A DNA stretch of 64,000 nt from positions 62,001 to 126,000 of the forward strand of contig CAMVNQ010000005.1 in the NCBI GenBank assembly GCA_947168885.1, in the 5' to 3' direction. Origin of the DNA: an uncultured Clostridia bacterium (GTDB lineage: Bacteria; Bacillota; Clostridia; Oscillospirales; Ruminococcaceae). Below, one piece after another: positions 26,730-35,762 of this stretch (the stretch's first letter is position 1; each line of letters starts with the position of its first letter). A program made the position numbers and the translations under genes. Under the pieces are notes generated by a model, which was not told the origin of the DNA, searched no databases, and saw only the letters and a program-made list of their open reading frames with translations.

Positions 26730-26793
26730 TCCTACTCCTCCTTTTCTCTAAAAGATATGCGGACAGCCTCCGGAATAGTACAAGCATATAAAA

Positions 26794-26822
26794 ACAGCAG
26801 ACCCGATGATAGGGTCTGCTGT
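26794..26822 (-). terminator. terminator of purL
   Basis: ACAGCAGACCC and GGGTCTGCTGT form an eleven-base perfect stem with a seven-base loop; read on the minus strand it is followed by TTTTTAT. It closes purL before the BofA-like operon. Confidence 0.88.
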
Positions 26823-26841
26823 CAAAAGATATAGCAGTTTA

Positions 26842-29800
26842 TTATTTGAAGTAAGCCACGCCGCTCTTGAACAACGGCTGATCCTTGATACCGTCAACGT
26901 TGGTGCAGCAATCAGCCGAGATACGCTCGCTGTGACCCATTTTACCGAGAACACGGCCGTCGGGCGAGATTATACCCTCGATAGCGTACATAGAACTGTT
27001 CGGGTTGAAGCGAAGATCCATTGTCGGAACATCGTTAAGGTCAACATACTGCGTTGCGACCTGACCGTTGGCTATGAGCTTCTTTATCACATCGTCGGGA
27101 GCCACGAAGCGTCCTTCACCGTGAGAGATCGGGATAGTATGGATGTCACCGACCTTGCAGCCGGAAAGCCACGGGCTCTTATCGGTACAGATACGTGTGC
27201 GCACGAGCTGGGACTGGTGACGGCCTATCTTGTTGAATGTAAGTGTCGGACTTTCAGCCGTAAGCGGAACTATCTCACCAAGCGGAACAAGACCAAGCTT
27301 AATAAGCGACTGGAAGCCGTTGCAAATTCCGAGCATAAGTCCGTCACGATGATAAAGCATATCCATAACTGCATCCTTGACTTTCGGGTTACGGAAGAAA
27401 GCATTGATGAACTTTCCGGAGCCCTCCGGCTCATCACCACCGCTGAATCCGCCAGGAACGGCGATTATCTGGCTTCCGGATATAAGCTTTGCGAATGCTT
27501 CAACAGACTCCTCGACCGCAGACGCGGAAAGATTCTTTATCACGAAGATCTCGGGGTCGCCGCCTTCACGTCTGAACGCTTCCGCCATATCGTACTCTCC
27601 GTTCGTTCCGGGGAACGCGGGAATAAGTACACGCGGCTTTGCGGTCTTGTTTGCCGGAGCACACACAAACTGTGTATTCGTTATCGTCTCTATCTTCTCG
27701 GGAGCGTCGTAATGCTTTACGCTGTCTCTGAATATCGGCTCAAGCACAGCATCCCACTTCTTTTCAAGTGCCGCTATATCAAGCTCTGTGCTGCCGCAGG
27801 TTATCTTGTATTCTTCTGTTGTCTCACCTATAAGCTCAAATCCCTCGCCGAGATCAGAGCCTGATTCGATTATGAACGCGCCATAGTGAAGTCCGAAAAG
27901 CTTGTCGTCATCGTTGATGTTCAGCTTCGCGCCGATACGGTTACCGAGCGCCATTTTAAAGATACCCTCTGCAAGACCGCCGTGAGCAAGCGACCATACG
28001 GAAACAGCACTGCCGTCAGCTATCGCTTTCTCAACCTTTTTGAATACAGCCTTTACGCTCTCAAATACAGGAAGCCCGTCCTTGTCGTACTCGGGTGCGA
28101 TGTAATAAAGCTTGTCATACGGAAGCTTGAACTCTGCGCTTATGATCTTGTCTGCCTTGCCTGTGCCGACTGCGAATGAAACGAGTGTAGGCGGGACATC
28201 GATGTGCTCAAACGTACCGCTCATGGAATCCTTACCGCCGATAGCTCCCGCACCGAGCGCCTTCTGTGCCCGATAAGCCCCGAGAAGAGCACCGAAAGGC
28301 TTGCCCCAGCGCTTCGGGTCACCCTGGGTCCTTTCAAAGTATTCCTGGAACGTGAGCCAGCACTCGTCGCTCTTGCCGCCTGCTGCAACAAGCTTCGCTA
28401 TACTTTCGACTACCGCGAGGACTGCTCCGTGATAGGGGGACTGCACCGCAACGGCGGGATCATAGCCCCAAGCCATTATCGAAGCGGTCTTTGTCTCGGC
28501 ACCGAGAACCGGTATCTTTGCTGCCATAGCCTGGACCGGTGTCTGCTGTGTCTTTCCGGAGAACGGCATGAGCACAGTAGCCGCGCCTACAGTCGAGTCA
28601 AAACGCTGAACGAGGGCACGCTGCGAGCAGACGTTGAGATCGGTAACAAGCTTTTCCCAGTCCTCTGCTGTGTTCTTATATTCTGTCTTATACGAAACGC
28701 TCGCCGCAGGAACTTCAATGTCGGTGTGCTTTTCGGCACCATTGGAATTGAGGAACTCACGGGAGATATTGCATATCGTCCTGCCGTTCCAGTTCATCAC
28801 AAGGCGCGGCTCGGCTTCAACGACCGCAACAGGTGTTGCTTCGAGGTTTTCATCACCCGCGAGGGCTATGAACTTATCAACATCATTCTTATCGACAACG
28901 ACAGCCATTCTTTCCTGTGACTCGGAGATAGCGAGCTCTGTGCCGTCAAGACCGGCATATTTCTTCGGAACAGCATTAAGGTCGATAGTAAGACCGTCTG
29001 CAAGCTCGCCTATCGCAACGGAAACACCGCCCGCGCCGAAGTCGTTGCAGCGCTTTATCAGAACTGTCGCTTCACGTCTTCTGAAAAGTCTCTGGAGTTT
29101 ACGCTCTATCGGAGCATTACCCTTCTGCACCTCAGCGCCGCAGGTCTCAAGGGACTGTACGCTGTGGGATTTTGACGAACCGGTCGCTCCGCCGCAGCCG
29201 TCTCGTCCTGTTCTTCCGCCAAGAAGGATTATAACGTCGCCGGGTGCGGGACGCTCTCTGCGTACATGGTCTGCGGGAGCGGCAGCAATTACTGCACCTA
29301 TCTCCATTCTCTTAGCCATGTAGCCGTCGTGATATATTTCGGCAACGTGTCCGGTAGCAAGTCCTATCTGGTTGCCATAGGAAGAATAGCCCGCTGCCGC
29401 TGTGGTGGTTATCTTACGCGGCGGGAGCTTTCCCTTTATCGTCTTGTCAACGGGAAGAAGCGGGTCGGAAGCACCGGTGACACGCATAGCCTGATAAACA
29501 TAGGAGCGTCCGGAGAGCGGGTCACGGATAGCTCCGCCGAGACAGGTCGCCGCTCCGCCGAAAGGTTCGATCTCGGTGGGGTGGTTGTGGGTCTCGTTCT
29601 TGAACATAAGGAGCCAGTCCTCGTCCTTACCGTCAACATCGACTTTTATCTTTACCGAGCAGGCGTTGATCTCCTCACTCTCGTCAAGATGCTTCAGAAT
29701 TCCGTCCTTTTTGAGCTTCTTCGCCGCAAGAGTAGCAATATCCATGAGACATACCGGCTTGCCGTCTCTGCCGAGATCCTTGCGGTCGAGCTTGTATTCA

Positions 29801-30546
29801 TTGTATGTATCTGCGACATAAGGCGCTTTGATATCCGCGTTGTCAATTATAGTACCGAATGTGGTATGACGGCAGTGATCCGACCAGTAAGTGTCTATCA
29901 TGCGTATCTCGGTGATAGTAGGATCACGCTTTTCCGACGCGAAATAGTCCTGACAGAACTTGATGTCGTCGTTGTCCATTGCAAGGCCGTATTTCTGTAC
30001 GAAATCAGCAAGTCCCGCCTTGTCGAGCTGCAAGAATCCGTCAAGAGTCGCTACCTCTGTAGGAACATCGTACTCGGTCTTTAAGGTCTTGTACTCCTCA
30101 TAACCGCACTCGCGGGATTCTACCGCGTTGATGAGGTAATGCTTGATACGCGCGAACTCGTCGTCGGAGATATTTCCGCCGAGCAGGTATATCTTCGCGT
30201 ACTTGACGAGCGGACGGTCTCCCTTACAGAGCATCTGTATGCACTGTGCGGCGCTGTCTGCGCGCTGGTCAAACTGACCGGGGAGGAACTCGACCGCGAA
30301 CATACGCTCATCCGCTTTCGGTGTCGGGAGAGCGTCGAGCACGTCATCAACAGGCGGCTCGGAGAAAACGACCGGTATCGAGCGCTCAAAGTCTTCCTTT
30401 GAGATGTCCTCGACGTCATAACGGTTGATTATACGAACAGAGTTTATCCCGTCAATGCGCAGAGATGTCTTGAGATCGGCGAGGAGCTGGTCTCCTTCTA
30501 CCGCGTAACGGGGCTTTTTTTCGACATAAATACGGTAAACTGCCAT
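26842..30546 (-). CDS. purL: phosphoribosylformylglycinamidine synthase, single chain
   Basis: Converts FGAR, ATP and glutamine to FGAM in purine synthesis. One 1234-residue chain: the N-terminal region (MAVYRIYVEKK) replaces PurS, two AIRS-like halves follow (FKNETHNHPTEIEPFGGAATCLGG is the substrate-binding signature; GGKDSMSG lies in the second half), and the C-terminal class I glutaminase carries PAFPGTNGEYD, the nucleophile GICNGFQ and SHGEGR. This is the clostridial large PurL clade rather than the separate PurS/PurQ/PurL of Bacillus. It has its own promoter and terminator and no other pur gene nearby; I see no clear purine riboswitch in its leader of about 40 bases. Confidence 0.97.
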   Translation of the reverse strand: MAVYRIYVEKKPRYAVEGDQLLADLKTSLRIDGINSVRIINRYDVEDISKEDFERSIPVVFSEPPVDDVLDALPTPKADERMFAVEFLPGQFDQRADSAAQCIQMLCKGDRPLVKYAKIYLLGGNISDDEFARIKHYLINAVESRECGYEEYKTLKTEYDVPTEVATLDGFLQLDKAGLADFVQKYGLAMDNDDIKFCQDYFASEKRDPTITEIRMIDTYWSDHCRHTTFGTIIDNADIKAPYVADTYNEYKLDRKDLGRDGKPVCLMDIATLAAKKLKKDGILKHLDESEEINACSVKIKVDVDGKDEDWLLMFKNETHNHPTEIEPFGGAATCLGGAIRDPLSGRSYVYQAMRVTGASDPLLPVDKTIKGKLPPRKITTTAAAGYSSYGNQIGLATGHVAEIYHDGYMAKRMEIGAVIAAAPADHVRRERPAPGDVIILLGGRTGRDGCGGATGSSKSHSVQSLETCGAEVQKGNAPIERKLQRLFRRREATVLIKRCNDFGAGGVSVAIGELADGLTIDLNAVPKKYAGLDGTELAISESQERMAVVVDKNDVDKFIALAGDENLEATPVAVVEAEPRLVMNWNGRTICNISREFLNSNGAEKHTDIEVPAASVSYKTEYKNTAEDWEKLVTDLNVCSQRALVQRFDSTVGAATVLMPFSGKTQQTPVQAMAAKIPVLGAETKTASIMAWGYDPAVAVQSPYHGAVLAVVESIAKLVAAGGKSDECWLTFQEYFERTQGDPKRWGKPFGALLGAYRAQKALGAGAIGGKDSMSGTFEHIDVPPTLVSFAVGTGKADKIISAEFKLPYDKLYYIAPEYDKDGLPVFESVKAVFKKVEKAIADGSAVSVWSLAHGGLAEGIFKMALGNRIGAKLNINDDDKLFGLHYGAFIIESGSDLGEGFELIGETTEEYKITCGSTELDIAALEKKWDAVLEPIFRDSVKHYDAPEKIETITNTQFVCAPANKTAKPRVLIPAFPGTNGEYDMAEAFRREGGDPEIFVIKNLSASAVEESVEAFAKLISGSQIIAVPGGFSGGDEPEGSGKFINAFFRNPKVKDAVMDMLYHRDGLMLGICNGFQSLIKLGLVPLGEIVPLTAESPTLTFNKIGRHQSQLVRTRICTDKSPWLSGCKVGDIHTIPISHGEGRFVAPDDVIKKLIANGQVATQYVDLNDVPTMDLRFNPNSSMYAIEGIISPDGRVLGKMGHSERISADCCTNVDGIKDQPLFKSGVAYFK

Positions 30547-30585
30547 TTTATGTATCCTTCCTTTGCAACGAAATGTAATATAAAT

Positions 30586-30614
30586 ATTATATCATTTTTG
30601 CAGGCGATAGTCAA
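30586..30614 (-). promoter_or_regulatory. promoter of purL
   Basis: Minus-strand TTGACT (complement of 30609-30614) and TATAAT (complement of 30586-30591), spacer 17. The leader is only about 35 bases, leaving no room for a riboswitch. Confidence 0.83.
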
Positions 30615-30722
30615 TAGAGACAAGAGCCTGCAAACAAATTTTTGTCAAAAGCTAAAGTTCTGAGAGTAAAAAACGATATAATAAACGAAAAGTTGTATTG
30701 TGCAGTATAAGGAGGTTTGTTT

Positions 30723-31208
30723 ATGCGTACAGCAAAAAAAGGTGTTCCTTTCCTGACCGCTGCGGCGTTATTCTGTCTGTCCTCGTGCGGAGATGCACAG
30801 AATTTTCCCGCACGTACAGACCCCGATATCTCTCAATACGCCGCAGAGCAGGATAACTGTGATATCATCGCTTTTACGGATATGGAGGAATATCCTATGT
30901 CATTTGACAAGATCACAGTGACAATAAAAAATCAGAACACCGGAGAGAGCTTTTACTTCTTCACTATTCCCGTCGTTGAGTACAGCGACAACGGGAAGTG
31001 GACGAGGCTCAACTACTCGCCGGACAGTTATAACATACCGGAACAGTGGGCGTTATGCTGCGTTGAGGGCAAACCGGAGTGGCAGTTCAGCACAGTTATG
31101 ACGATACGGCACGACAGCCTTGAGGGAAGCTGGAAAGCCGGAGACTACCGGGCGGTCGTTTTTGCGGGCGGTGAAACACTCTACGCGCCCTTCGTGTTAA
31201 AGAAATAA
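30723..31208 (+). CDS. lipoprotein of unknown function
   Basis: Signal peptide MRTAKKGVPFLTAAALFCLSSCG with lipobox LSSC; mature protein about 140 residues. The pattern FDKITVTIKNQNTGESFYFF...VEYSDNGKWTRL...WALCCVEGKPEWQFS resembles small immunoglobulin-like lipoproteins of Firmicutes that describe support for a peptide or cation (a loose similarity only). Start ATG 30723 follows AGGAGG by seven bases. It has TATAAT at 30677-30682 with a poor -35, and is followed by a hairpin and the amino-acid ABC operon promoter, so it is probably a separate unit. Confidence 0.75.
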   Translation: MRTAKKGVPFLTAAALFCLSSCGDAQNFPARTDPDISQYAAEQDNCDIIAFTDMEEYPMSFDKITVTIKNQNTGESFYFFTIPVVEYSDNGKWTRLNYSPDSYNIPEQWALCCVEGKPEWQFSTVMTIRHDSLEGSWKAGDYRAVVFAGGETLYAPFVLKK

Positions 31209-31222
31209 AAATCGCAGAAACG

Positions 31223-31251
31223 GCAGTATGGTAACGTACTGCTGCTTTATT
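31223..31251 (+). terminator. probable terminator of the lipoprotein gene
   Basis: GCAGTA (31223-31228) pairs with TACTGC (31237-31242), with an eight-base loop; TGCTTTATTATATT follows. Short stem, moderate support. Confidence 0.5.
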
Positions 31252-31329
31252 ATATTATTGTGAAAATCACAAAAAATCGTCGGGATATGACTTTAATTTG
31301 TACTAAACTCCAAAAAGCGTATTTTCATC

Positions 31330-31358
31330 TTTACAATCGGTAGAATATATGATATATT
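31330..31358 (+). promoter_or_regulatory. promoter of the amino-acid ABC operon
   Basis: TTTACA (31330-31335) and TATATT (31353-31358), spacer 17. About 80 bases of leader follow; I see no T-box or riboswitch structure in it. Confidence 0.65.
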
Positions 31359-31445
31359 ATATTATATTTGTAAAGTCAAAATGCGCTCTTTCCGCAAAAA
31401 CCGCGGAAAAAGACAAAAAGTCAGAAAGAAAGTAAGGACACAACT

Positions 31446-32303
31446 ATGAAAAAATCTATCTTAACACGCGTTCTCACAGGTTTCGCCGCAATAGCTCTCG
31501 CAGCAGCATGCGCAGGCTGCGGAAACAACAATCAGCCGGCAGCCACAACTACCGCTGCGGCAGCCAATTCCGCTCCGGCAGCGGAAGATAACTCATGGCA
31601 GAAAGTGCTAGACGCAAAGAAGCTCGTTCTCGGGCTTGACGCAAGCTTCCCGCCCATGGGCTTTACGGACGAAGCCAACAACATCGTCGGTTTCGACATC
31701 GACGTTGCACAGGAAGTCTGCGACAGACTCGGGATCGAGCTCGTAAAGCAGCCTATCAACTGGGATACCAAGGAAGAAGATCTGAACCTCGGCAAGATCG
31801 ACTGCATCTGGAACGGTATGTCCGTAAACGCAGCAAGAGCAGAGGCCATGAACCTCTCTGAACCTTATATGAAGAACGAAATGATCTTCGTCGTTCCCGG
31901 AAACACAGTCGTAAAAACTATGGAAGACCTCAAGGGCAAGACCGTAGGTGTCCAGACTGGTTCCACAGCACAGGAAATCCTTGAAGCGTCGGAGCTTTTC
32001 AAGGATATTACAGTCACCCCGCTTGAAGATAACGTTACCCTGCTCAACCAGATGGAACTCGGCTTCTCCGACGCAGTATTCCTTGACTCGGTAGTTGCTT
32101 ATTACTATATCGCCGAAAACAACAAGGACTACTACGTTCTCCCCGGAAACCTTGAATCGGAAGAGTACGCTATCGGTTTCAGGAAGAACGATCAGGCGCT
32201 CCGTGACAAGGTACAGGAAACTGTAAAGGCTATGAAGGCCGACGGAAAGCTCGCCGAAATATCGAAAAAATGGTTTGGAAGCGACGTCACCACAGTTAAG
32301 TAA
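31446..32303 (+). CDS. polar amino-acid ABC transporter, substrate-binding lipoprotein
   Basis: Periplasmic-binding-protein-like family 3. Lipoprotein signal (KKSILTRVLTGFAAIALAAACAGC region), a short Ala/Thr linker, then VLGLDASFPPMGFTDEANNIVGFDIDVAQEVCDRLGIE, the usual FliY/HisJ-type opening, and GKTVGVQTGSTAQEIL. 285 aa. The specificity (glutamine, cystine, lysine and others) cannot be read from the sequence. First gene of a three-gene operon with permease and ATPase. Confidence 0.94.
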   Translation: MKKSILTRVLTGFAAIALAAACAGCGNNNQPAATTTAAAANSAPAAEDNSWQKVLDAKKLVLGLDASFPPMGFTDEANNIVGFDIDVAQEVCDRLGIELVKQPINWDTKEEDLNLGKIDCIWNGMSVNAARAEAMNLSEPYMKNEMIFVVPGNTVVKTMEDLKGKTVGVQTGSTAQEILEASELFKDITVTPLEDNVTLLNQMELGFSDAVFLDSVVAYYYIAENNKDYYVLPGNLESEEYAIGFRKNDQALRDKVQETVKAMKADGKLAEISKKWFGSDVTTVK

Positions 32304-32374
32304 TTCAGGACAAGCGGAGCCGTGATGCTTCATCACGGCTCTCTTTTTTGCAAAAGGGAAAAGGAATCATAAAA

Positions 32375-33130
32375 ATGACAGGCGAACAGATCGAGACTCT
32401 CTTCGGGCTTATGCTCGAATATACGATACCGACACTTAAGATATTCTGCTTTACTTTGCTGTATTCAATACCGCTCGGAATGGTAGTTGCCCTTCTGAAA
32501 ATGTGCAAGATAAAGCCGATCTCATGGCTCACAAACATATATATACTTATCATGCGCGGAACTCCCCTGCTTCTCCAGCTCATTGTCGCACAGTATTCCG
32601 TTCCGTACATTCTGAAGAGCGATGCTTGTCCGGCATTTCTCCACGCACTGCTCGACGGTGTTGATATAAGAAGCGAGACATACACGTTCAATATGATGCT
32701 TTTCGCGTTCGTGCTCAACTATGCGGCGTACTTTGCAGAGATTTTCCGCGGCGGCATCGAGTCGATACCGCGGGGACAGTACGAAGCAGCGGGTGCACTC
32801 GGACTCAACAGGACACAGACATTTTTCAGGATAATCCTTCCGCAGGTAATCAGACGTGTGCTCCCCGCAAGCTCGAACGAAATAATCACACTTGTGAAGG
32901 ACACATCGCTTGCGTCGGCAATACCGTATATGGAGATCATGTATATTGCGAAGAAGCAGGTACCTACATACGCATCGCTTCTGCCTCTGTTTATGGCAGG
33001 TCTTTTCTACTTTGCGTTCGCAATGGTGCTCACACTTCTCCTGTCGCTCATAGAAAAGAGCCTTGACCCTATGTGGAGAAGAAACGTAAAGACTCTGAGA
33101 AAGGGGATTTTCCGCCGTGGCAATGCTTGA
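32375..33130 (+). CDS. polar amino-acid ABC transporter, permease
   Basis: HisM/GlnP-type membrane subunit, 251 aa, about five transmembrane helices. The EAA loop that contacts the ATPase is YEAAGALGLNRTQTFFRIILPQVIRR (about residues 150-175), followed by LVKDTSLASAI. The start is ATG 32375 (AAGGAA eight bases upstream); the upstream in-frame codons precede the site. A stretch between helices (about 85-105, KSDACPAFLHALLDGVDIR) is slightly longer than usual. A single permease suggests a homodimer. Confidence 0.94.
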   Translation: MTGEQIETLFGLMLEYTIPTLKIFCFTLLYSIPLGMVVALLKMCKIKPISWLTNIYILIMRGTPLLLQLIVAQYSVPYILKSDACPAFLHALLDGVDIRSETYTFNMMLFAFVLNYAAYFAEIFRGGIESIPRGQYEAAGALGLNRTQTFFRIILPQVIRRVLPASSNEIITLVKDTSLASAIPYMEIMYIAKKQVPTYASLLPLFMAGLFYFAFAMVLTLLLSLIEKSLDPMWRRNVKTLRKGIFRRGNA

Positions 33131-33881
33131 AGTCAAGAACCTGTCGAAAAGCTTTGACAAACTTTGTGTTCTGAAGGACATAAACTTTACTGTTGAAAAG
33201 GGCGAAGTCGTTGCAGTCATAGGTCCGTCAGGCAGCGGAAAGTCCACCCTTCTGCGCTGCGTAAACCAGCTTGAGAAAGCCGGCGGCGGCGAGATAAACG
33301 TCTGCGGGATAAACATGATGCACACGAACGAAAAAGGAAAAGCTGTATTCGCTGACACAAAGACACTTCGCGAGATAAGGCTCAAGACCGGTCTTGTTTT
33401 CCAGAATTTCAATCTCTTCCCGCACATGACAGTGCTTAGAAACATAACGGAAGCACCGACGCTTGTTCTCAAAAAGAGTAAAGCGGAAGCCAGAGAACAC
33501 GCTATAGAGCTGCTGCGAAAAATGGGGCTCGAAGCTAAAGCCGATGCATACCCGAGCGAGCTTTCCGGCGGTCAGCAGCAGCGTGTGTCTATCGCAAGGG
33601 CGCTTGCTCTCGATCCGGAGATACTGTTCTTTGACGAACCGACATCTGCACTCGACCCCGAGCTTACCGGAGAGATACTCAAGGTCATAAAGGAGCTTGC
33701 CAACGACGGTATGACCATGGTCATCGTCACTCACGAAATGGCGTTTGCCCACGACGTAGCCGACAAGGTCATATTCATGGAAGGCGGCTACATCGTTGAT
33801 GAAGGAACGCCCGAGCATTTATTCGGCGACAACGCCTCCGACCGTCTGAAACAGTTCCTGCAGCGTTTTAATCAGCACTGA
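33117..33881 (+). CDS. polar amino-acid ABC transporter, ATP-binding protein
   Basis: GlnQ-type ATPase, 254 aa. Walker A GPSGSGKST (about 38-46), Q-loop QNFNLFPHMTV, signature LSGGQQQR, Walker B ILFFDEPTSALDPE and the H-loop VTHEM. It starts at GTG 33117, overlapping the permease by 14 bases, with AAAGGGG upstream; a second ATG lies two codons on. Last gene of the operon. Confidence 0.95.
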   Translation: MAMLEVKNLSKSFDKLCVLKDINFTVEKGEVVAVIGPSGSGKSTLLRCVNQLEKAGGGEINVCGINMMHTNEKGKAVFADTKTLREIRLKTGLVFQNFNLFPHMTVLRNITEAPTLVLKKSKAEAREHAIELLRKMGLEAKADAYPSELSGGQQQRVSIARALALDPEILFFDEPTSALDPELTGEILKVIKELANDGMTMVIVTHEMAFAHDVADKVIFMEGGYIVDEGTPEHLFGDNASDRLKQFLQRFNQH

Positions 33882-33888
33882 CTCGTCT

Positions 33889-33940
33889 GTGGGGAGAGGG
33901 AACCCCTTTCGTAATACGAAAGGACGTTCCCTCTCCCCAC
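33889..33940. repeat. 52-base near-perfect palindrome, candidate dispersed element
   Basis: Outer arms GTGGGGAGAGGGAAC (33889-33903) and GTTCCCTCTCCCCAC (33926-33940) are perfect 15-base complements. Inside, CCTTTCGT and ACGAAAGG pair around a three-base loop. It starts eight bases after the ABC ATPase stop codon and is followed by an odd CT-rich stretch (ACCCCTCACCTTCCCC) unlike local sequence. There is no T-run, so it is not an ordinary terminator. Such G-rich palindromes resemble dispersed REP-like units in gut Clostridia; family membership is inferred. Confidence 0.7.
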
Positions 33941-34012
33941 ACCCCTCACCTTCCCCAAAGGACTTTATTCGCTGCGCTGTCAGACTTGAAAGATCCTGCA
34001 CAAAATAAAAAT

Positions 34013-34042
34013 ACAGCAGACCCGTAACCCACGAGTCTGCTG
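34013..34042. terminator. bidirectional terminator between ABC operon and amylase
   Basis: ACAGCAGAC (34013-34021) and GTCTGCTGT (34034-34042) with T-rich sequence on the right and A-rich on the left. The arm sequence is nearly the same as in the purL terminator at 26794-26822. Confidence 0.8.
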
Positions 34043-34125
34043 TTTTCTTTACTTTCAAAACAATTGTGCTTTTCGTCACGATTCCAATCAGCGACGAAGC
34101 AGCACGACATTGTTCGCTGTGCATT

Positions 34126-35451
34126 TTATTTGCATTTCCAGATATGTGCGCTCATCGGAGCAAGCTGGCTTCCGCCGCCGAAGTCGTGTGTACCGCCCGT
34201 AACGTAATCATCGGCAAGTCCATAGCCTGCGTTGAAATGCGCGGTAAAAGGCGAATTATCGGCATTGATCGCTATGAAAACGCGCTCGCCGTCATAATCA
34301 CGCTGTATAATACATTGCTTATTCGTGAGTACGGGAACAGACAGGTCACCGTAACTAAGCGCTTTGCACTCACGGCGGGCTTTGCACAGACCCTTTATAA
34401 GCGCGGTAAGCTCATTTTCCACAGGCTTGTCGAACGCTGGACGAAGCGCGGGGTCTCCGTCACTTTTCAGAGCTTTCGTGCCCCACTCGCTTCCGTAATA
34501 TATACACGGGATCCCCGGCATTCCGAACATCAACGCATATGCAAGCGGCAGATGTGCAGGATCGGAAAGAATGCTCGCAATACGAGTAACATCGTGGTTA
34601 TCGACGAAGTTGAGAAGGTGCATTCCGCGGTACATACACCAGTTCTCGGGACCGAAGCGGTTCTTCAGAGAATGGCATATCTCAAACATATTTCCGCTGT
34701 TCAGGCTCGAATAAATGCCCTTGTAGCACTCATAATTCGTTGCCGAATGAAGCATTTCGGGATTTACCCAGCGCGAGTAATCCCCGTGGAGAAGCTCGCC
34801 GACAAGGAAGAAATCCTCTTTCAGACTGTCGGTAAAGCTGCGCAGACGTTTCAGGAAGTCAAAATCAAGCGAATAAGCTACATCAAGACGTATGCCGTCA
34901 ATATCGAAATACTCTATCCAGTATTTCACCGCATCAAGTATGTGGTCAACAACAGCAGGGTTTCTGAGATTGAGCTTGACGAGGTCGAAGCAGCCCTCCC
35001 AGCCCTCATACCACAGACCGTCGTTATAGTTGCTGTTGCCGTCAAAGTTTATGTAAAACCAGTCTTTATAAGGTGAATCCCACTTTTTCCCGCAGACGTC
35101 AATAAACTGCGGAAAACCGCGCCCTACATGATTGAACACGCCGTCGATAACGACCTTGATTCCTTTTTCATGAAGAGCGGCGCAGACCTGTCTGAAATCT
35201 TCGTTAGTTCCGAGACGACAGTCGATCTTTTTATAGTCGCGGGTGTTGTAACCGTGAGTATCCGACTCGAACACAGGCGAAAAATATACCGCATTACAGC
35301 CAAGATCCGCGATATGATCCGCCCATTCGATGATCTTTAGGATGCGGTGTTCCTGCACTCCATCATTTGCGAACGGTGCACCGCACAATCCGAGCGGATA
35401 TATCTGATAGAATACCGACTCATAGCCCCAGTTCTTTTCGTTATTTCCCAT
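34126..35451 (-). CDS. alpha-amylase family glycoside hydrolase (GH13)
   Basis: Hydrolyses alpha-glucosidic bonds in malto-oligosaccharides. The four GH13 regions are present: VVIDGVFNHVG (I), GIRLDVAYSLD (II, nucleophile Asp), LVGELLHGDY (III, acid Glu) and FVDNHDVTR (IV). No signal peptide, so the enzyme is cytosolic and suited to imported dextrins; 441 aa with a small C-terminal beta domain. Start ATG 35451 has AAAGGAA nine bases upstream; the open frame to 35550 overlaps the promoter and is not coding. Exact specificity (amylase or cyclomaltodextrinase-like) is unclear. Confidence 0.93.
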   Translation of the reverse strand: MGNNEKNWGYESVFYQIYPLGLCGAPFANDGVQEHRILKIIEWADHIADLGCNAVYFSPVFESDTHGYNTRDYKKIDCRLGTNEDFRQVCAALHEKGIKVVIDGVFNHVGRGFPQFIDVCGKKWDSPYKDWFYINFDGNSNYNDGLWYEGWEGCFDLVKLNLRNPAVVDHILDAVKYWIEYFDIDGIRLDVAYSLDFDFLKRLRSFTDSLKEDFFLVGELLHGDYSRWVNPEMLHSATNYECYKGIYSSLNSGNMFEICHSLKNRFGPENWCMYRGMHLLNFVDNHDVTRIASILSDPAHLPLAYALMFGMPGIPCIYYGSEWGTKALKSDGDPALRPAFDKPVENELTALIKGLCKARRECKALSYGDLSVPVLTNKQCIIQRDYDGERVFIAINADNSPFTAHFNAGYGLADDYVTGGTHDFGGGSQLAPMSAHIWKCK

Positions 35452-35521
35452 TCTTTTATTTCCTTTCATATCGATGTTCATACAAGTGGATTGGATGAAC
35501 GCAAACTTATTAAGCATTGAT

Positions 35522-35550
35522 ATTATACACCAGACCGTGAAGAATGTCAA
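35522..35550 (-). promoter_or_regulatory. consensus promoter of the GH13 gene
   Basis: Minus-strand TTGACA (complement of 35545-35550), 17 bases, TATAAT (complement of 35522-35527): a perfect SigA consensus. No operator palindrome is obvious around it. Confidence 0.87.
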
Positions 35551-35665
35551 CCGCGAATATCCGTCAAAGCGATATACCGCGCGTCGTGAGCAGTATTCTT
35601 TTCGGTATTTTCAACAAAACATAAAAAAAATTATGTATAGAATAAATAAAATTTATTATACTATA

Positions 35666-35694
35666 TTTACAATTGTCAAAATTTATGATATTAT
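35666..35694 (+). promoter_or_regulatory. promoter of the chemoreceptor gene
   Basis: TTTACA (35666-35671) and TATTAT (35689-35694), spacer 17. It is vegetative in type and does not look like a flagellar SigD promoter. Confidence 0.6.
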
Positions 35695-35762
35695 GATAAA
35701 AGTGTACAAGTATGTGCTGAATTTACAATATTCTTACATTTGGCCGGAGGAAACATAAAGTC

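Larger units (their letters stand above)
35452..35762. other. divergent intergenic region amylase/chemoreceptor
   Basis: It holds a consensus promoter for the amylase (35522-35550, minus) and one for the chemoreceptor (35666-35694, plus). The rest is AT-rich, with no further gene or operator that I can support. Confidence 0.6.

Noticed and set aside
26482-26787. Upstream extension of the 106-residue TM gene frame
   Set aside because: It is antisense-free but lies in another frame over the BofA-like gene; the ATGA overlap at 26478-26481 and the Cys/Arg-rich nonsense upstream show the true start is 26481.
30615-30722. Purine riboswitch or long leader between purL and the lipoprotein
   Set aside because: The purL promoter leaves a leader of only about 35 bases, and no conserved riboswitch structure is visible.
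35452-35550. 33-codon extension of the GH13 enzyme
   Set aside because: Contains the consensus promoter; ATG 35451 has a proper ribosome binding site.
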